NCBI GenBank assembly: GCA_002898315.1
Contig: BEHV01000016.1
Span: 1-33,198 of the forward strand
Direction: 5' to 3'
Source: a bacterium HR19
GTDB taxonomy: Bacteria; Calescibacteriota; Calescibacteriia; Calescibacteriales; Calescibacteriaceae
DNA: 33,198 bases
Position numbers and translations under genes: made by a program. Positions within the stretch are counted from its first letter, which is position 1; the number at the start of each line of letters is the position of its first letter. Below the pieces are notes generated by a model. That model was not told where the DNA came from. It did not search any database and saw only the letters and a list, made by a program, of their open reading frames with translations. This document shows, in pieces, positions 1 to 8,724 of this stretch.

Positions 1-372
1 CTTTCAAGAGATGAAGAAGAGAGGAAAGAGGTTATGAAAAACTTGATTTTGCTTTCAGACATGCTTAAAATAAAGTTATCAAGAGAGATGATACCGAAGA
101 TAGAAATACCAGTTGAGAAGACAACACTTTATAAGATTGGATTTGAAGAGGGTAAGGGAGAAGGATTGAAAGAAGCGATTTTACTTGGTTTTGAATTGAA
201 ATTTGGAAATGGAGAGTTAAGAAAAAACAAGTTAAATGAGCTGAAAAATTTGCTTTCTAAAATAGATGACATCAGGAAATTAAAAAAGATAAAAAAGCAT
301 ATCTTTCTTGCAAAAACACCTGACGAGTTCATAAAAAAAGTAAAAGCCATCAAAAAAAGTAAAATTTCCTAA
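1..372 (+). CDS. C-terminal part of an Rpn/PD-(D/E)XK transposase-like protein (partial)
   Basis: The reading frame is open from the first base, so the gene begins upstream of the window; the first in-frame ATG (34) is probably internal. The visible ~123 residues are Lys/Glu-rich. They include a Gly-rich stretch (GFEEGKGEGLKEA), a short ELKFG motif and a run of predicted helices ending in basic residues. This pattern of GxxEGxxEG, then ELKFG, then helices is typical of the C-terminus of Rpn-type recombination-promoting nucleases and PD-(D/E)XK family transposase-like proteins. The catalytic nuclease domain would lie upstream and cannot be checked, so activity is unknown. It could be a decayed copy. 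The family call rests only on the tail. Confidence 0.55.
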   Translation, partial: LSRDEEERKEVMKNLILLSDMLKIKLSREMIPKIEIPVEKTTLYKIGFEEGKGEGLKEAILLGFELKFGNGELRKNKLNELKNLLSKIDDIRKLKKIKKHIFLAKTPDEFIKKVKAIKKSKIS

Positions 373-453
373 CCGAAAAGCTTTTGATGCATCGGTCGTT
401 TTTCGTCCACAACAGAAATCAAAAAATTAGTATTTTGATTTGGGAGCTCCAAT

Positions 454-2409
454 TTGAGTATTATAAATAAAATGGAAGAAGGCAAGCTTGAGTCCATAAT
501 TTCAGATATAATACTGAAGTTCGCACACAAAGAAGAAAACCCTCTTCAAAGAAAACCAAAAATAAAACTAAACATAAATAGTGAAGAAGATGCGGTATTC
601 AACGAGAAAACTCAAAAACTTATAAAAGATATTTTCAACACAGAATTTAGGTTGATAGAGTTTCAGGAAAATATACTTGTTCCTGAGATAAATCCGAAGA
701 GATTAAAGAGGAGCAAAAGCCATCTTTTCTATGTAGAAAGCAAGAGTCAAATTCACAAATTTCTCTTTTCAACATGGATAAAAATGATCACAGGAATAAT
801 TCCAGATGAAGTAGAAACAGAGAGTAAAATGATAGAAGAGTTCATGGAGGAAGCTGGGGCAAATTACAGGTTTCCTGTATCTTCAATCATAAATCTCTCA
901 ACACTCAACATGGTCAAAACGGTCTCAAAATGCATAAGGTTTATTGCCGAAGGGAAAATTTTTTTAGCGGAAAATCTTGAATCAAGCGCAATAGCTCTTT
1001 TGCTATCGTACAACACACCTCATGCAAAAAAATATATCAAAATCCCAGAAACAAAAGAAAAATATCTTTGGAGAATATTTGAAGGTGAAGGCACAAAAAA
1101 ACAAAAAAAAGGCATAATAAAAATTCTTTGTGATTTTGATGGGACGATAACTAAAAAAGATGTTTCAATAGCTTTACTTGATAAATTCACAGACGGAAGC
1201 TGGAAGCAACTCCCAAAAAATGTCGTCAAAGGCAATATCGGCTCAAAATCCGCATATATCCTTATAAAAGAAAAAATAAAGGGAGAAATCTCAGAAATGC
1301 AAAACTATGTGAGGGAATTTGAGATAGAAGATGGATTTCTTGAATTTTTCAACTTCGTATCTGGGAGATATGACTTTGAAATTGTGTCAGACGGATTTTC
1401 ATTCTACATAAAAGAAATACTCAAAAAATGGGGAATATCCGCAAGATTCTGGGCTAGCGAACTCATCAAAGAAAATTCAGGATTTAATTTCATTTTCCCG
1501 AACGAGAGTGATTTTTGCAATCTCTGTGCAACCTGCAAACTCAAAATAATCAGAAACAACTCCGAAAAATTTACTGTCTTCATCGGGAACGGTATTTCAG
1601 ATAGGTGTATAGTTGAATCCGCAGATATAGTATTCGCTAAATCACGACTCAAACAAATCTGCCAGATGAAAGGAATCAGCTTCTTTCAGTTTGAAAACTT
1701 TTATGAAATCCTTGAGGTATTCAAAAAAGATGTTGAAGGTTTCGTAATTGACTTTGACGGAACGATAGGTTGGTCATTTGAAGGTATTTATGATGCTTTC
1801 TCATACACTCTCAAAAAATTTAACACCCCGCTACCAAAAAACATAAGAGATTATATCGGGATACCGCTTATACAATGCTTTGAGATAATTTTAGGAAAAG
1901 AAAATGCAAATAAAGCTGTTGAGATATTCAGAAAGAGGTATAAAAAAGTGTTTTTGAAAAAAACGTTGCTCGCTTTGGGAACAGAAAAAACACTCAGAAA
2001 ACTGAAAGAGTTTGGATACAAAATAGCAATACTATCAAACAAAAAAGGAGATATTCTGAGAGAACTTATAAAACATCTCGGAATAGGCGACCTTTTAGAT
2101 ATAGTGGTAGGAGAAGGAGACATAAATTATGATGGGATGGAGATATTCAAACCAGACCCCAGAACCATATATTACATTTCAGAAAAAATAAATGTCCCCC
2201 CACAAAAGCTCATCGTTGTAGGCGACTCAGAAATAGACCTCCAAACCGCAAAAAATTCTGGCACATTTTTCATGCTTCTTTACAACTCAGATACAAACCT
2301 TGATAAATTCAAAGAAGCAAATGGCTTTATATCATCTATCACACAACTCCAAAAAATAGGAGAATTTTTCAGAATAAAAAATCAAATCAAAGAAATTCAT
2401 CAAACTTGA
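454..2409 (+). CDS. Fusion protein: unknown N-terminal domain + MtnX-like HAD phosphatase + PGP-like HAD phosphatase
   Basis: A 651-residue protein starting at TTG 454, with GGGAG at 442-446 as the ribosome site; an ATG at 472 is the alternative. Residues 1 to about 220 match no family I recognise. From about 223 comes a HAD type IB unit: ILCDFDGT (D227, D229), a VSDGFS motif, a CxxCxxC segment near 355-361 and IGNGISD. It resembles the MtnX / phosphoserine-phosphatase-like group. The motif IV Asp seen in many relatives (GDG) is Asn here (GNG). From about 428 comes a second HAD unit of the phosphoglycolate phosphatase/beta-phosphoglucomutase type: VIDFDGT (D433, D435), ILSNK, KPDP and VVGDSEIDL. 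Both units keep their nucleophile and acid/base aspartates, so both could hydrolyse phosphoesters in the cytoplasm. Substrates are unknown. It has no obvious partner, as the efflux promoter begins at its stop codon. Confidence 0.8.
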   Translation: MSIINKMEEGKLESIISDIILKFAHKEENPLQRKPKIKLNINSEEDAVFNEKTQKLIKDIFNTEFRLIEFQENILVPEINPKRLKRSKSHLFYVESKSQIHKFLFSTWIKMITGIIPDEVETESKMIEEFMEEAGANYRFPVSSIINLSTLNMVKTVSKCIRFIAEGKIFLAENLESSAIALLLSYNTPHAKKYIKIPETKEKYLWRIFEGEGTKKQKKGIIKILCDFDGTITKKDVSIALLDKFTDGSWKQLPKNVVKGNIGSKSAYILIKEKIKGEISEMQNYVREFEIEDGFLEFFNFVSGRYDFEIVSDGFSFYIKEILKKWGISARFWASELIKENSGFNFIFPNESDFCNLCATCKLKIIRNNSEKFTVFIGNGISDRCIVESADIVFAKSRLKQICQMKGISFFQFENFYEILEVFKKDVEGFVIDFDGTIGWSFEGIYDAFSYTLKKFNTPLPKNIRDYIGIPLIQCFEIILGKENANKAVEIFRKRYKKVFLKKTLLALGTEKTLRKLKEFGYKIAILSNKKGDILRELIKHLGIGDLLDIVVGEGDINYDGMEIFKPDPRTIYYISEKINVPPQKLIVVGDSEIDLQTAKNSGTFFMLLYNSDTNLDKFKEANGFISSITQLQKIGEFFRIKNQIKEIHQT

Positions 2410-2434
2410 CAAAAGTAAAATTTTGCCTTAAATT
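2406..2434 (+). promoter_or_regulatory. sigma70-like promoter of the metal-efflux operon
   Basis: A perfect -35 TTGACA (2406-2411), whose TGA is also the stop codon of the upstream HAD gene, is followed by a 17-bp spacer and a TAAATT -10 (2429-2434, four of six matches). Transcription would begin near 2441, only a few bases before the GTG at 2444, giving a leaderless or nearly leaderless message. No clear operator was seen. The -10 is weaker than the -35, which would fit an activated promoter; that last point is inference. Confidence 0.55.
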
Positions 2435-2443
2435 TATCTTACA

Positions 2444-2779
2444 GTGAGAGCTTTTAAAAAAGAGCTCTTTTTCGTCTTTCTTTCTCTTTTTTTCCTATCA
2501 CAAGCTATAAAAACTCCCTGCCTTATGACACTTCAAAAAAATACTGAACACAAATGTTGCAAAGAAGAGAAATGGGGAAAAATTGAAAAGATTATAAGTA
2601 AAAGTCATGTAAATTGCTGTATATTCGGGAACTGCGGATGTACACATCAGGTCTTCACAGAAAACCAAAATCCAGAAATAAAAAAAATAGAATTTGCAAG
2701 AGAGGAAACACTCATAAAAGATTTGTATAAAGAAATTTTCCAGAGAAAAAAATCAGACCCACCCCGTCCTCTGATATAG
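2444..2779 (+). CDS. Small exported Cys-rich protein, first gene of efflux operon
   Basis: 111 residues from a GTG start. The start is chosen because the N-terminus is then a clean signal peptide (basic KK, then a Phe/Leu core ending near SQA), and the next ATG lies beyond it. No Shine-Dalgarno sequence precedes the GTG. The mature part has seven cysteines, including CC pairs (HKCCK, NCCIFGNCGC) and His residues, and ends in a basic DPPRPL tail. Small Cys/His-rich exported proteins of this general shape often sit at the head of copper/silver efflux operons. No assigned family was recognised. A role as a periplasmic metal-binding or sensing protein is inferred from composition and position only. 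The next gene starts 75 bp downstream with its own strong ribosome site. Confidence 0.65.
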   Translation: MRAFKKELFFVFLSLFFLSQAIKTPCLMTLQKNTEHKCCKEEKWGKIEKIISKSHVNCCIFGNCGCTHQVFTENQNPEIKKIEFAREETLIKDLYKEIFQRKKSDPPRPLI

Positions 2780-2854
2780 ATTCTCTGAAATAAATCCAAA
2801 AATAAAACAGTTATAAAAAACAAAAGCCCAAAAGAGAAAGGAGGTGTATAAAAA

Positions 2855-4036
2855 ATGGCGGTCTTGTTTCTGACACTATTTATAACATCTTTGAGTTTGG
2901 ATGAGCTTATAGAAATAGCGGTCGGGAGTAACCCCACCCTGCTTTCGGCAAAAGAAAAATATTCCGCCTCTTTGTTCTCACAAAAATATTCAAACTCAAT
3001 CCCGAATCCCAGATTAGGTATCGGATACTCAATATCAAGAGAAAAACCCGAATTCCTATTTGAGCAAGAAATCCCATTCCCCAAAAAACTTGAAAAACTC
3101 AAAAAAATCTCTCTTTCAAAATCTGAAATTGAAAAGGAATATATTGAAGTTTTAAAACACGAGATTATTGCTGAACTGAAAAAGTCATTCTTTGAAATCT
3201 GGTTTCTTAAAAATCAGAAAGAAATTATAGAAAAAACAAAAGAACTTTTTTCTCAAATAGTTGAGTCAGCAGAAGCAAAATACAGAGTGGGAACCGAAAA
3301 TCTTCCATCTCTACTTGAATCATATCTTGAACTCTCAAAATTAGATGAAAAACTCATTATGCTATCTAACGAAATTGTATCCGCGTCAGCAAAAATGAAA
3401 CAAATAGTGGGAGACATAGATATAGAAAGTATAGATTTTGAAAAAGATGCGTTCCCCCTGAAAATAGATGCCAACATAAAAGAGCTTGAAAGTTTGGCTC
3501 TATCAAACTCTCCATATATCAGATATGAGCTTGCAAATGTAAATTATCTCACAGCGGTTTTGGAGTCAGAAAAAGCAAGCTACTTTCCAGATTCATCTGT
3601 TATGTTTGATACAATGGGCGGAATGCCAAGAGTTATGCTCACTTTCACAATCCCCGCATATTTTTGGTGGAAAGAAAGCAACAAAGTTAGCGAATCGCAA
3701 AAAATTCTCACATCTCAAAAACAAAAACTTGAAGATACAAAAAGAGAAATAATATATCTGCTGAGAACCTTTAAATCATCTTCCGATAGCTCCTTTGAAC
3801 TCTGGAATCTCTACTCAAATAGAATTTTACCCCAAGCAGAAGCGTCTTTTGAGTCCTCCAGGTCAAACTGGATTGCAGGTAAAACCGACTTCATACATGT
3901 TATAACAAACCTCATCACACTCCTCAATTACAAAATAGAAGAAAAAAAGCAGATATACCTTAATAGAAAATACAACGCAGAAATAGAAAGATTGTTAGGC
4001 ATGACTGAAAAGGAGGTGATAAATCGTGCAAGATAA
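2855..4036 (+). CDS. TolC-family outer-membrane channel of a heavy-metal efflux system (CusC/CzcC-like)
   Basis: 393 residues, close to the usual 400-450 of the outer membrane efflux protein (OEP) family. The ATG at 2855 follows AAAGGAGGTG at 2837-2846. A short hydrophobic leader precedes the typical SLDELIEIAVGSNP start of OEP proteins. Long helical segments follow in the two-repeat pattern of TolC, with AKYRVGTENLPSLLE and its counterpart SRSNWIAGKTDFIHVI marking the equivalent repeat positions. It would form the trimeric outer-membrane/periplasmic exit duct for the adaptor and RND pump encoded next. It overlaps the adaptor gene by 11 nt, indicating translational coupling. Specificity cannot be read from this subunit. 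Confidence 0.88.
   Translation: MAVLFLTLFITSLSLDELIEIAVGSNPTLLSAKEKYSASLFSQKYSNSIPNPRLGIGYSISREKPEFLFEQEIPFPKKLEKLKKISLSKSEIEKEYIEVLKHEIIAELKKSFFEIWFLKNQKEIIEKTKELFSQIVESAEAKYRVGTENLPSLLESYLELSKLDEKLIMLSNEIVSASAKMKQIVGDIDIESIDFEKDAFPLKIDANIKELESLALSNSPYIRYELANVNYLTAVLESEKASYFPDSSVMFDTMGGMPRVMLTFTIPAYFWWKESNKVSESQKILTSQKQKLEDTKREIIYLLRTFKSSSDSSFELWNLYSNRILPQAEASFESSRSNWIAGKTDFIHVITNLITLLNYKIEEKKQIYLNRKYNAEIERLLGMTEKEVINRAR
4009..4020 (+). promoter_or_regulatory. Ribosome binding site deciding the GTG start of the adaptor gene
   Basis: AAAGGAGGTGAT is a full-length match to the 16S anti-Shine-Dalgarno sequence. It lies 5 nt before GTG 4026 and inside the 3' end of the channel gene. It supports the non-ATG start and ensures strong initiation despite the overlap. 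Confidence 0.8.
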
Positions 4037-5537
4037 AACAAAAAATCAATTCAGAAAAATCAAGATCACAAAAAATAGAATCAAAAAAACTTTGAAAACC
4101 ATATTACTATTGCTCATTATAAAAGTTCTCGCTTTCACCTCCTACTGCTCGGAGAAAAGAAAAAGCATTCGGGAGAAAAATCAAAATTCCACAATTCATG
4201 AACACTATCATGAACACGAAAAAGAACACAACCATGAACACAATAGCAAAACTCATGAAAAAATAGAAGAGCAAAAACAGGAAGAAGAAAAAGAGAAGAA
4301 AAAAATCTACTACTGCCCCATGCATCCGCACTACACATCTGACAAACCGGGAAAATGCCCAATATGCGGTATGGACCTTATAGAAAAGAAAGAACCCGAA
4401 AAAAAAAATGAAGAGAAAAAAAACTCACCAGAAAAATCAATCTTCATCTCACCGCAAAAATTACAGCTCATAGGTGTGAGCTTCACCAAAGTTCTGAAAG
4501 AAGAAATAGAAAAAGAAATAAGAACTTACGGATACATAAGCTACGATGAAAGAAAAATAGTATCAATATCACCAAGGTTCTCTGGATGGATAGAAAAACT
4601 TTATGCGAACTTTGAAGGAAAAGAAGTCAGCAAAGGAGAACCCCTCGCTGAAATCTACTCACCAGAAATCCTCTCCGCATTTCAAGATTATCTTATACTA
4701 AAAAAACAACACGAAAAAGCAGGAAACGAAAAAGTAAAAGAAACTTTATCTGAACTCTTAGAATCAGCGAAGAAAAAAATTCTGCTTTATGACCTCCCCC
4801 AAGCTGAAATAGAAAAATTACTCAAAGAACCATCACCATACATAATCATTCGCTCACCGTCAAACGGAGTAGTGATAGAAAAAAAAGTATTTGAAGGGAG
4901 CTATTTTCAAGCCGGTTCAGAAATGTTCAAAATAGCAGACATATCTCACCTCTGGTTCATAGGCGAAATATATGAAAAAGACCTATCTAACATCAGAGAA
5001 AAGGAAAAAATAAATATCTTCATAGAATCAGTAGGGAAAACTTATTCAGGAAAAATAGAATTCATATATCCTTATGTAGAAAAAGAGATAAGAACAATCA
5101 AAATAAGAGTTTCTCTTCGGAACGATGACGGAAAATTAAAGCCATACCTATACTCATATGCTTATATCAAAATCCCACTTGGGAAACGACTTACTATACC
5201 TGAAAGCTCTGTGATAATTTCGGGAGAAAAAACATATGTGTTCCTGAAAGGGGAAAAAGAAGGAGAACTCATACCAAAAGAGATAAAGTTAAGAGAAAAA
5301 TTAAAAGGAAAGTATATAGTTGAGAGCGGTCTAAATGAAGGAGACGAAGTTGTATCTTCGGCAGTATTCCTCGTTGATTCCGAAAGCAAACTAAAATATG
5401 CTCTTGAATCGTTTGGAGGAATGCATGAGCATGGCAAAACACACGAAAACTCAGAAAACCAAAAAGACGCAAAAAATAAAACTCAAAACAAAAACCTGAA
5501 CGAACAGGAAGAAGGAGGACACACTCATGGTAGATAA
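4026..5537 (+). CDS. Periplasmic adaptor of heavy-metal RND efflux, with His-rich segments and heavy-metal-binding domain (CusB-like)
   Basis: 503 residues from GTG 4026. Order of parts: basic N-terminus; membrane segment about 23-38; His-rich stretch about 58-77; charged linker; heavy-metal-binding domain at about 95-119 (YYCPMHP...PGKCPICGMDL, with C97, H100, C111, C114); then the membrane-fusion-protein body with barrel-sandwich, helical hairpin (about 215-275) and beta-barrel (IIRSPSNGVVIEK, FKIADISHLWFIGEIYEKD). The C-terminal ~40 residues are again His-rich. It would bridge the pump and the outer-membrane channel and pass metal to the pump, as CusB does for Cu(I)/Ag(I). The end overlaps the pump gene by 11 nt. 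Metal identity is inferred; the CPMHP domain is common in Cu/Ag adaptors. Confidence 0.9.
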   Translation: MQDKTKNQFRKIKITKNRIKKTLKTILLLLIIKVLAFTSYCSEKRKSIREKNQNSTIHEHYHEHEKEHNHEHNSKTHEKIEEQKQEEEKEKKKIYYCPMHPHYTSDKPGKCPICGMDLIEKKEPEKKNEEKKNSPEKSIFISPQKLQLIGVSFTKVLKEEIEKEIRTYGYISYDERKIVSISPRFSGWIEKLYANFEGKEVSKGEPLAEIYSPEILSAFQDYLILKKQHEKAGNEKVKETLSELLESAKKKILLYDLPQAEIEKLLKEPSPYIIIRSPSNGVVIEKKVFEGSYFQAGSEMFKIADISHLWFIGEIYEKDLSNIREKEKINIFIESVGKTYSGKIEFIYPYVEKEIRTIKIRVSLRNDDGKLKPYLYSYAYIKIPLGKRLTIPESSVIISGEKTYVFLKGEKEGELIPKEIKLREKLKGKYIVESGLNEGDEVVSSAVFLVDSESKLKYALESFGGMHEHGKTHENSENQKDAKNKTQNKNLNEQEEGGHTHGR

Positions 5538-8500
5538 AATCATTGATTGGTGCCAGAAAAACAAATTCTTCGTCATATATATATACATATTTTTGGTTCT
5601 CTGGTCGGTATGGACTTTAAAGAGATTACCAATAGATGCTATTCCTGACTTATCAGATGTTCAGGTCATAATATATGTCTCATACGAAGGAAAATCACCA
5701 ACCACAGTAGAACTACAAGCAACATACCCTATTGTATCATCTCTTCTTTCAGCTCCAAAAGTAAAAACAGTAAGAGGATACTCGTTTTTCGGATTTGCTC
5801 TCATATTTGTCATATTTGAGGATGGAGTAGATATATACTGGGCAAGGTCAAGAATATTGGAATACCTTCAAGGAATAGAACTACCAGAAGGAGTCCAGAT
5901 TATGCTCGGTCCAGACGCAACAGGAGTAGGATGGGGATTCCAGTACGCTCTCTCTGATAAAAAAGGTAAGTGCGATCTCGCGTGTCTCCGTTCTCTGAAC
6001 GACTGGTACATAAGATATGTTCTGAGGTCTGTTCCCGGAGTTGCTGAAGTTGAATCGGTAGGAGGGTTTGTAAAACAGTATCAGGTTCTTCTTGACCCGT
6101 TGAAACTCAAAGCTTACGACATCCCCGTAGAAGAAATAATATCTGCAATACGAAAATCTAACCTTGAAGTCGGAGGGAGATTGATTGAAATATCGGGAGC
6201 AGAGTTTTTCGTACGCGGTTCAGGTTTCATAAAATCAAAAGAAGATATAGAGAAAATACAAATAAGAACGAAAGATGGAACTCCAATATTCCTCAAAGAC
6301 ATTGCAGACATAACTCTTGGCGGAGATATAAGAAGGGGAGCTGCTGAACTCAACGGAGAAGGGGAAACAGTGGGCGGAGTGGTCGTGGTAAGATACGGAG
6401 AGAACCTTTTCAAAGTTGTCAGAGATGTGAAAAAGAAATTGAGAGAAATAAAAAGTTTTCTCCCCGATGGAGTTGAGATCGTGACAACATATGATAGGTC
6501 AGATCTCATTCAAAGGTCAATAGACAATCTCAAAAGAAAAATAACTGAAGAGTGTGTGGTTGTTCTCGCTGTATCACTTATTTTTCTTTTTAACTTTTCT
6601 GCTGGAATGGTAGTAGTTGTAGCTTTGCCTGTATCTGTCCTTCTCGCCCTTATGTCAATGTATTACCTTAAAATAACGTCAAACATAATGTCTCTTGCTG
6701 GAATAGCATTGGCAATAGGAACTATGGTAGATGCGATGATAATAATGATAGAAAACTCGCTCAAAAAACTTGAAAACGAAGATGAAAAGAAGATAAGAGA
6801 AAAAAGAGAAAGAGAAAAAATTATATCAGAAGGCATGAAAGAGGTCGCGAGGTCGCTTCTCTTTTCTATGCTTGTTATCACAGTATCGTTCTTGCCCATT
6901 TTTTTCCTTTCGGCTCAGGAGGGAAGATTGTTCAAACCTCTTGCTTGGACAAAAACACTTTCTATGTTCTTTGCAATCCTTGTTTCAATGACTTTGACAC
7001 CGTCGTTAGCAACACTCCTCATAAGAAAAAAGCCAATCCACGAAGAAAAAAATCCCATATTCAAAATCACAACGGGAATCTATCATCATCTTTTAGGTCT
7101 TGTGATAAGGTGGCGAAATATTGTGCTACCGCTGGTCGCAGTATCAATCATATTTTCGTTTTTACTTTTCAGAAAACTCGGAAGGGAATTTATGCCTCAG
7201 CTTAACGAAGGAACAATATTATATATGCCAACAACACTTCCCGGAATATCTATTACAGAAGCGACAAAACTACTGCAAATTCAAGACAGAATCTTGAAAT
7301 CTTTCCCCGAGGTTCTGACCGTCTTTGGTAAAGTGGGAAGAGCAGAAACCTCAACAGACCCTGCCCCTCTTTCAATGATAGAAACAACAATAATACTTAA
7401 ACCAGAAAAAGATTGGCCCTGCCGGGTAGAGAAAAAATATAGTTTCGCTCCCGAGTTGATAAGACCAATACTGAAAAAAATCTTCGGAGAATGCAGAAGA
7501 TGGAGCTGGGAAGAACTCGTAGACGCAATGGATAAGGAGATGCAGTTTCCCGGAGTCGCCAACGCCTGGACGATGCCCATAAAAAACAGAATAGATATGA
7601 TAACAACAGGAATAAAAACTCCTCTTGGAATAAAAATTTTCGGTCCCGAACTCAAAGTTATAGAGAAAATAGGCGTAGATATAGAAAGAGAGCTTATGAA
7701 ACTTCCTGAAACCCGCTCTGTCTATGCCGAAAGAGTCATAGATGGCTACTATGCAGATATAACAGTGAAAAAAGAAATAGCAGAAAGATATGGATTTAAA
7801 ATTGGTGATGTCTATGAAATCGTTGAAACAGCAATAGGTGGGAAAAACATCAGTTTCTCAGTTGAAGGCAGAGAGAGATATCCTATTCAGGTCAGATTCG
7901 CAAGAGATTTCAGAGAAGATATAGAATCTCTCAAAAATTTGCTCATTCCAACTCCTTCTGGATACTTTATACCTCTTGGAGAAATAGCTGAAATTACTCT
8001 CTCCCGCGGTCCATCAACAATAAAGACAGAGAAAGGTTATCCCACAGGTTGGGTCTATATTGACATATCAGGAATTGACATAGGAAGGTATGTTGATAAG
8101 GCGAAAAAAGTTATTGCAGAGAGTGTGCAAATTCCCCCGGGTTATTGGATAGAATGGTCCGGTCAGTATGAATACATGGAAAGAGTAAAGGAAACTTTGA
8201 AGTTCGTAATCCCATTGACTCTGGCTATAATTTTTTCGCTTATTTATCTTAACACGAAGTCGCTCGTAAAGACGCTGATAGTCATTCTCTCTGTACCCTT
8301 CTCCATCGTTGGAGCCATATTGATTTTATACATCCTTGGTTATAACATAAGCACGGCAGTATGGGTTGGTCTGATAGCGCTCGCAGGACTTGATGCAGAA
8401 ACAGGAGTTGTGATGCTTTTATTCCTTGATTTAGCATACGAAGATGCAAAGAGAAAAGGAATTCTGAAAACCGACGATGACCTCAAAGAAGTGATATTTT

Positions 8501-8724
8501 ATGGAGCGGTCAAAAGGTTGCGACCAAAACTCATGACTGTTCTGACAGCAATAATAGGACTTCTCCCAATAATGATAGGAGAAGAACCCGGCTCAGATGT
8601 CGGAAAAAGAATAGTTGCTCCAATGATAGGGGGACTTATAACAAGCTTTATACTTGAGCTCCTCATATACCCAACGATATTTTATACATGGAAAAAAAGA
8701 GAGATAAAGAAACCGCAGGAATGA
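5527..8724 (+). CDS. CusA/CzcA-type heavy-metal RND efflux pump
   Basis: 1065 residues, normal for heavy-metal RND pumps. It starts at ATG 5527 after GAAGGAGG. The N-terminal helix is followed by the family signature IDAIPDLSDVQV and PEGVQIMLGPDATGVGW. TM4 reads AIGTMVDAMIIMIEN, the form seen in Cu/Ag pumps rather than the DFG..DGA form of Zn/Co/Cd pumps; its Asp is the proton-relay residue. The C-terminal half has RIDMITTGIKTP, and ALAGLDAETGVVML in the TM10-12 region. RIDM carries the equivalent of E. coli CusA M672, but the two other copper methionines (M573, M623) are not present (see findings). It pumps metal outward using the proton gradient, together with the two preceding gene products. 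The stop codon overlaps the start of a 25-codon ORF (ATGA). Confidence 0.95.
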   Translation: MVDKIIDWCQKNKFFVIYIYIFLVLWSVWTLKRLPIDAIPDLSDVQVIIYVSYEGKSPTTVELQATYPIVSSLLSAPKVKTVRGYSFFGFALIFVIFEDGVDIYWARSRILEYLQGIELPEGVQIMLGPDATGVGWGFQYALSDKKGKCDLACLRSLNDWYIRYVLRSVPGVAEVESVGGFVKQYQVLLDPLKLKAYDIPVEEIISAIRKSNLEVGGRLIEISGAEFFVRGSGFIKSKEDIEKIQIRTKDGTPIFLKDIADITLGGDIRRGAAELNGEGETVGGVVVVRYGENLFKVVRDVKKKLREIKSFLPDGVEIVTTYDRSDLIQRSIDNLKRKITEECVVVLAVSLIFLFNFSAGMVVVVALPVSVLLALMSMYYLKITSNIMSLAGIALAIGTMVDAMIIMIENSLKKLENEDEKKIREKREREKIISEGMKEVARSLLFSMLVITVSFLPIFFLSAQEGRLFKPLAWTKTLSMFFAILVSMTLTPSLATLLIRKKPIHEEKNPIFKITTGIYHHLLGLVIRWRNIVLPLVAVSIIFSFLLFRKLGREFMPQLNEGTILYMPTTLPGISITEATKLLQIQDRILKSFPEVLTVFGKVGRAETSTDPAPLSMIETTIILKPEKDWPCRVEKKYSFAPELIRPILKKIFGECRRWSWEELVDAMDKEMQFPGVANAWTMPIKNRIDMITTGIKTPLGIKIFGPELKVIEKIGVDIERELMKLPETRSVYAERVIDGYYADITVKKEIAERYGFKIGDVYEIVETAIGGKNISFSVEGRERYPIQVRFARDFREDIESLKNLLIPTPSGYFIPLGEIAEITLSRGPSTIKTEKGYPTGWVYIDISGIDIGRYVDKAKKVIAESVQIPPGYWIEWSGQYEYMERVKETLKFVIPLTLAIIFSLIYLNTKSLVKTLIVILSVPFSIVGAILILYILGYNISTAVWVGLIALAGLDAETGVVMLLFLDLAYEDAKRKGILKTDDDLKEVIFYGAVKRLRPKLMTVLTAIIGLLPIMIGEEPGSDVGKRIVAPMIGGLITSFILELLIYPTIFYTWKKREIKKPQE

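Noticed and set aside
372-410. Short inverted repeat ACCGA...TCGGT followed by a T-run as a terminator after the first gene
   Set aside because: Only 5 bp of stem with a 15-nt loop; too weak to call.
6945-7205. Plus-strand frame of 86 residues inside the RND pump gene
   Set aside because: Out of frame with a clearly conserved pump region; peptide has no recognisable features.
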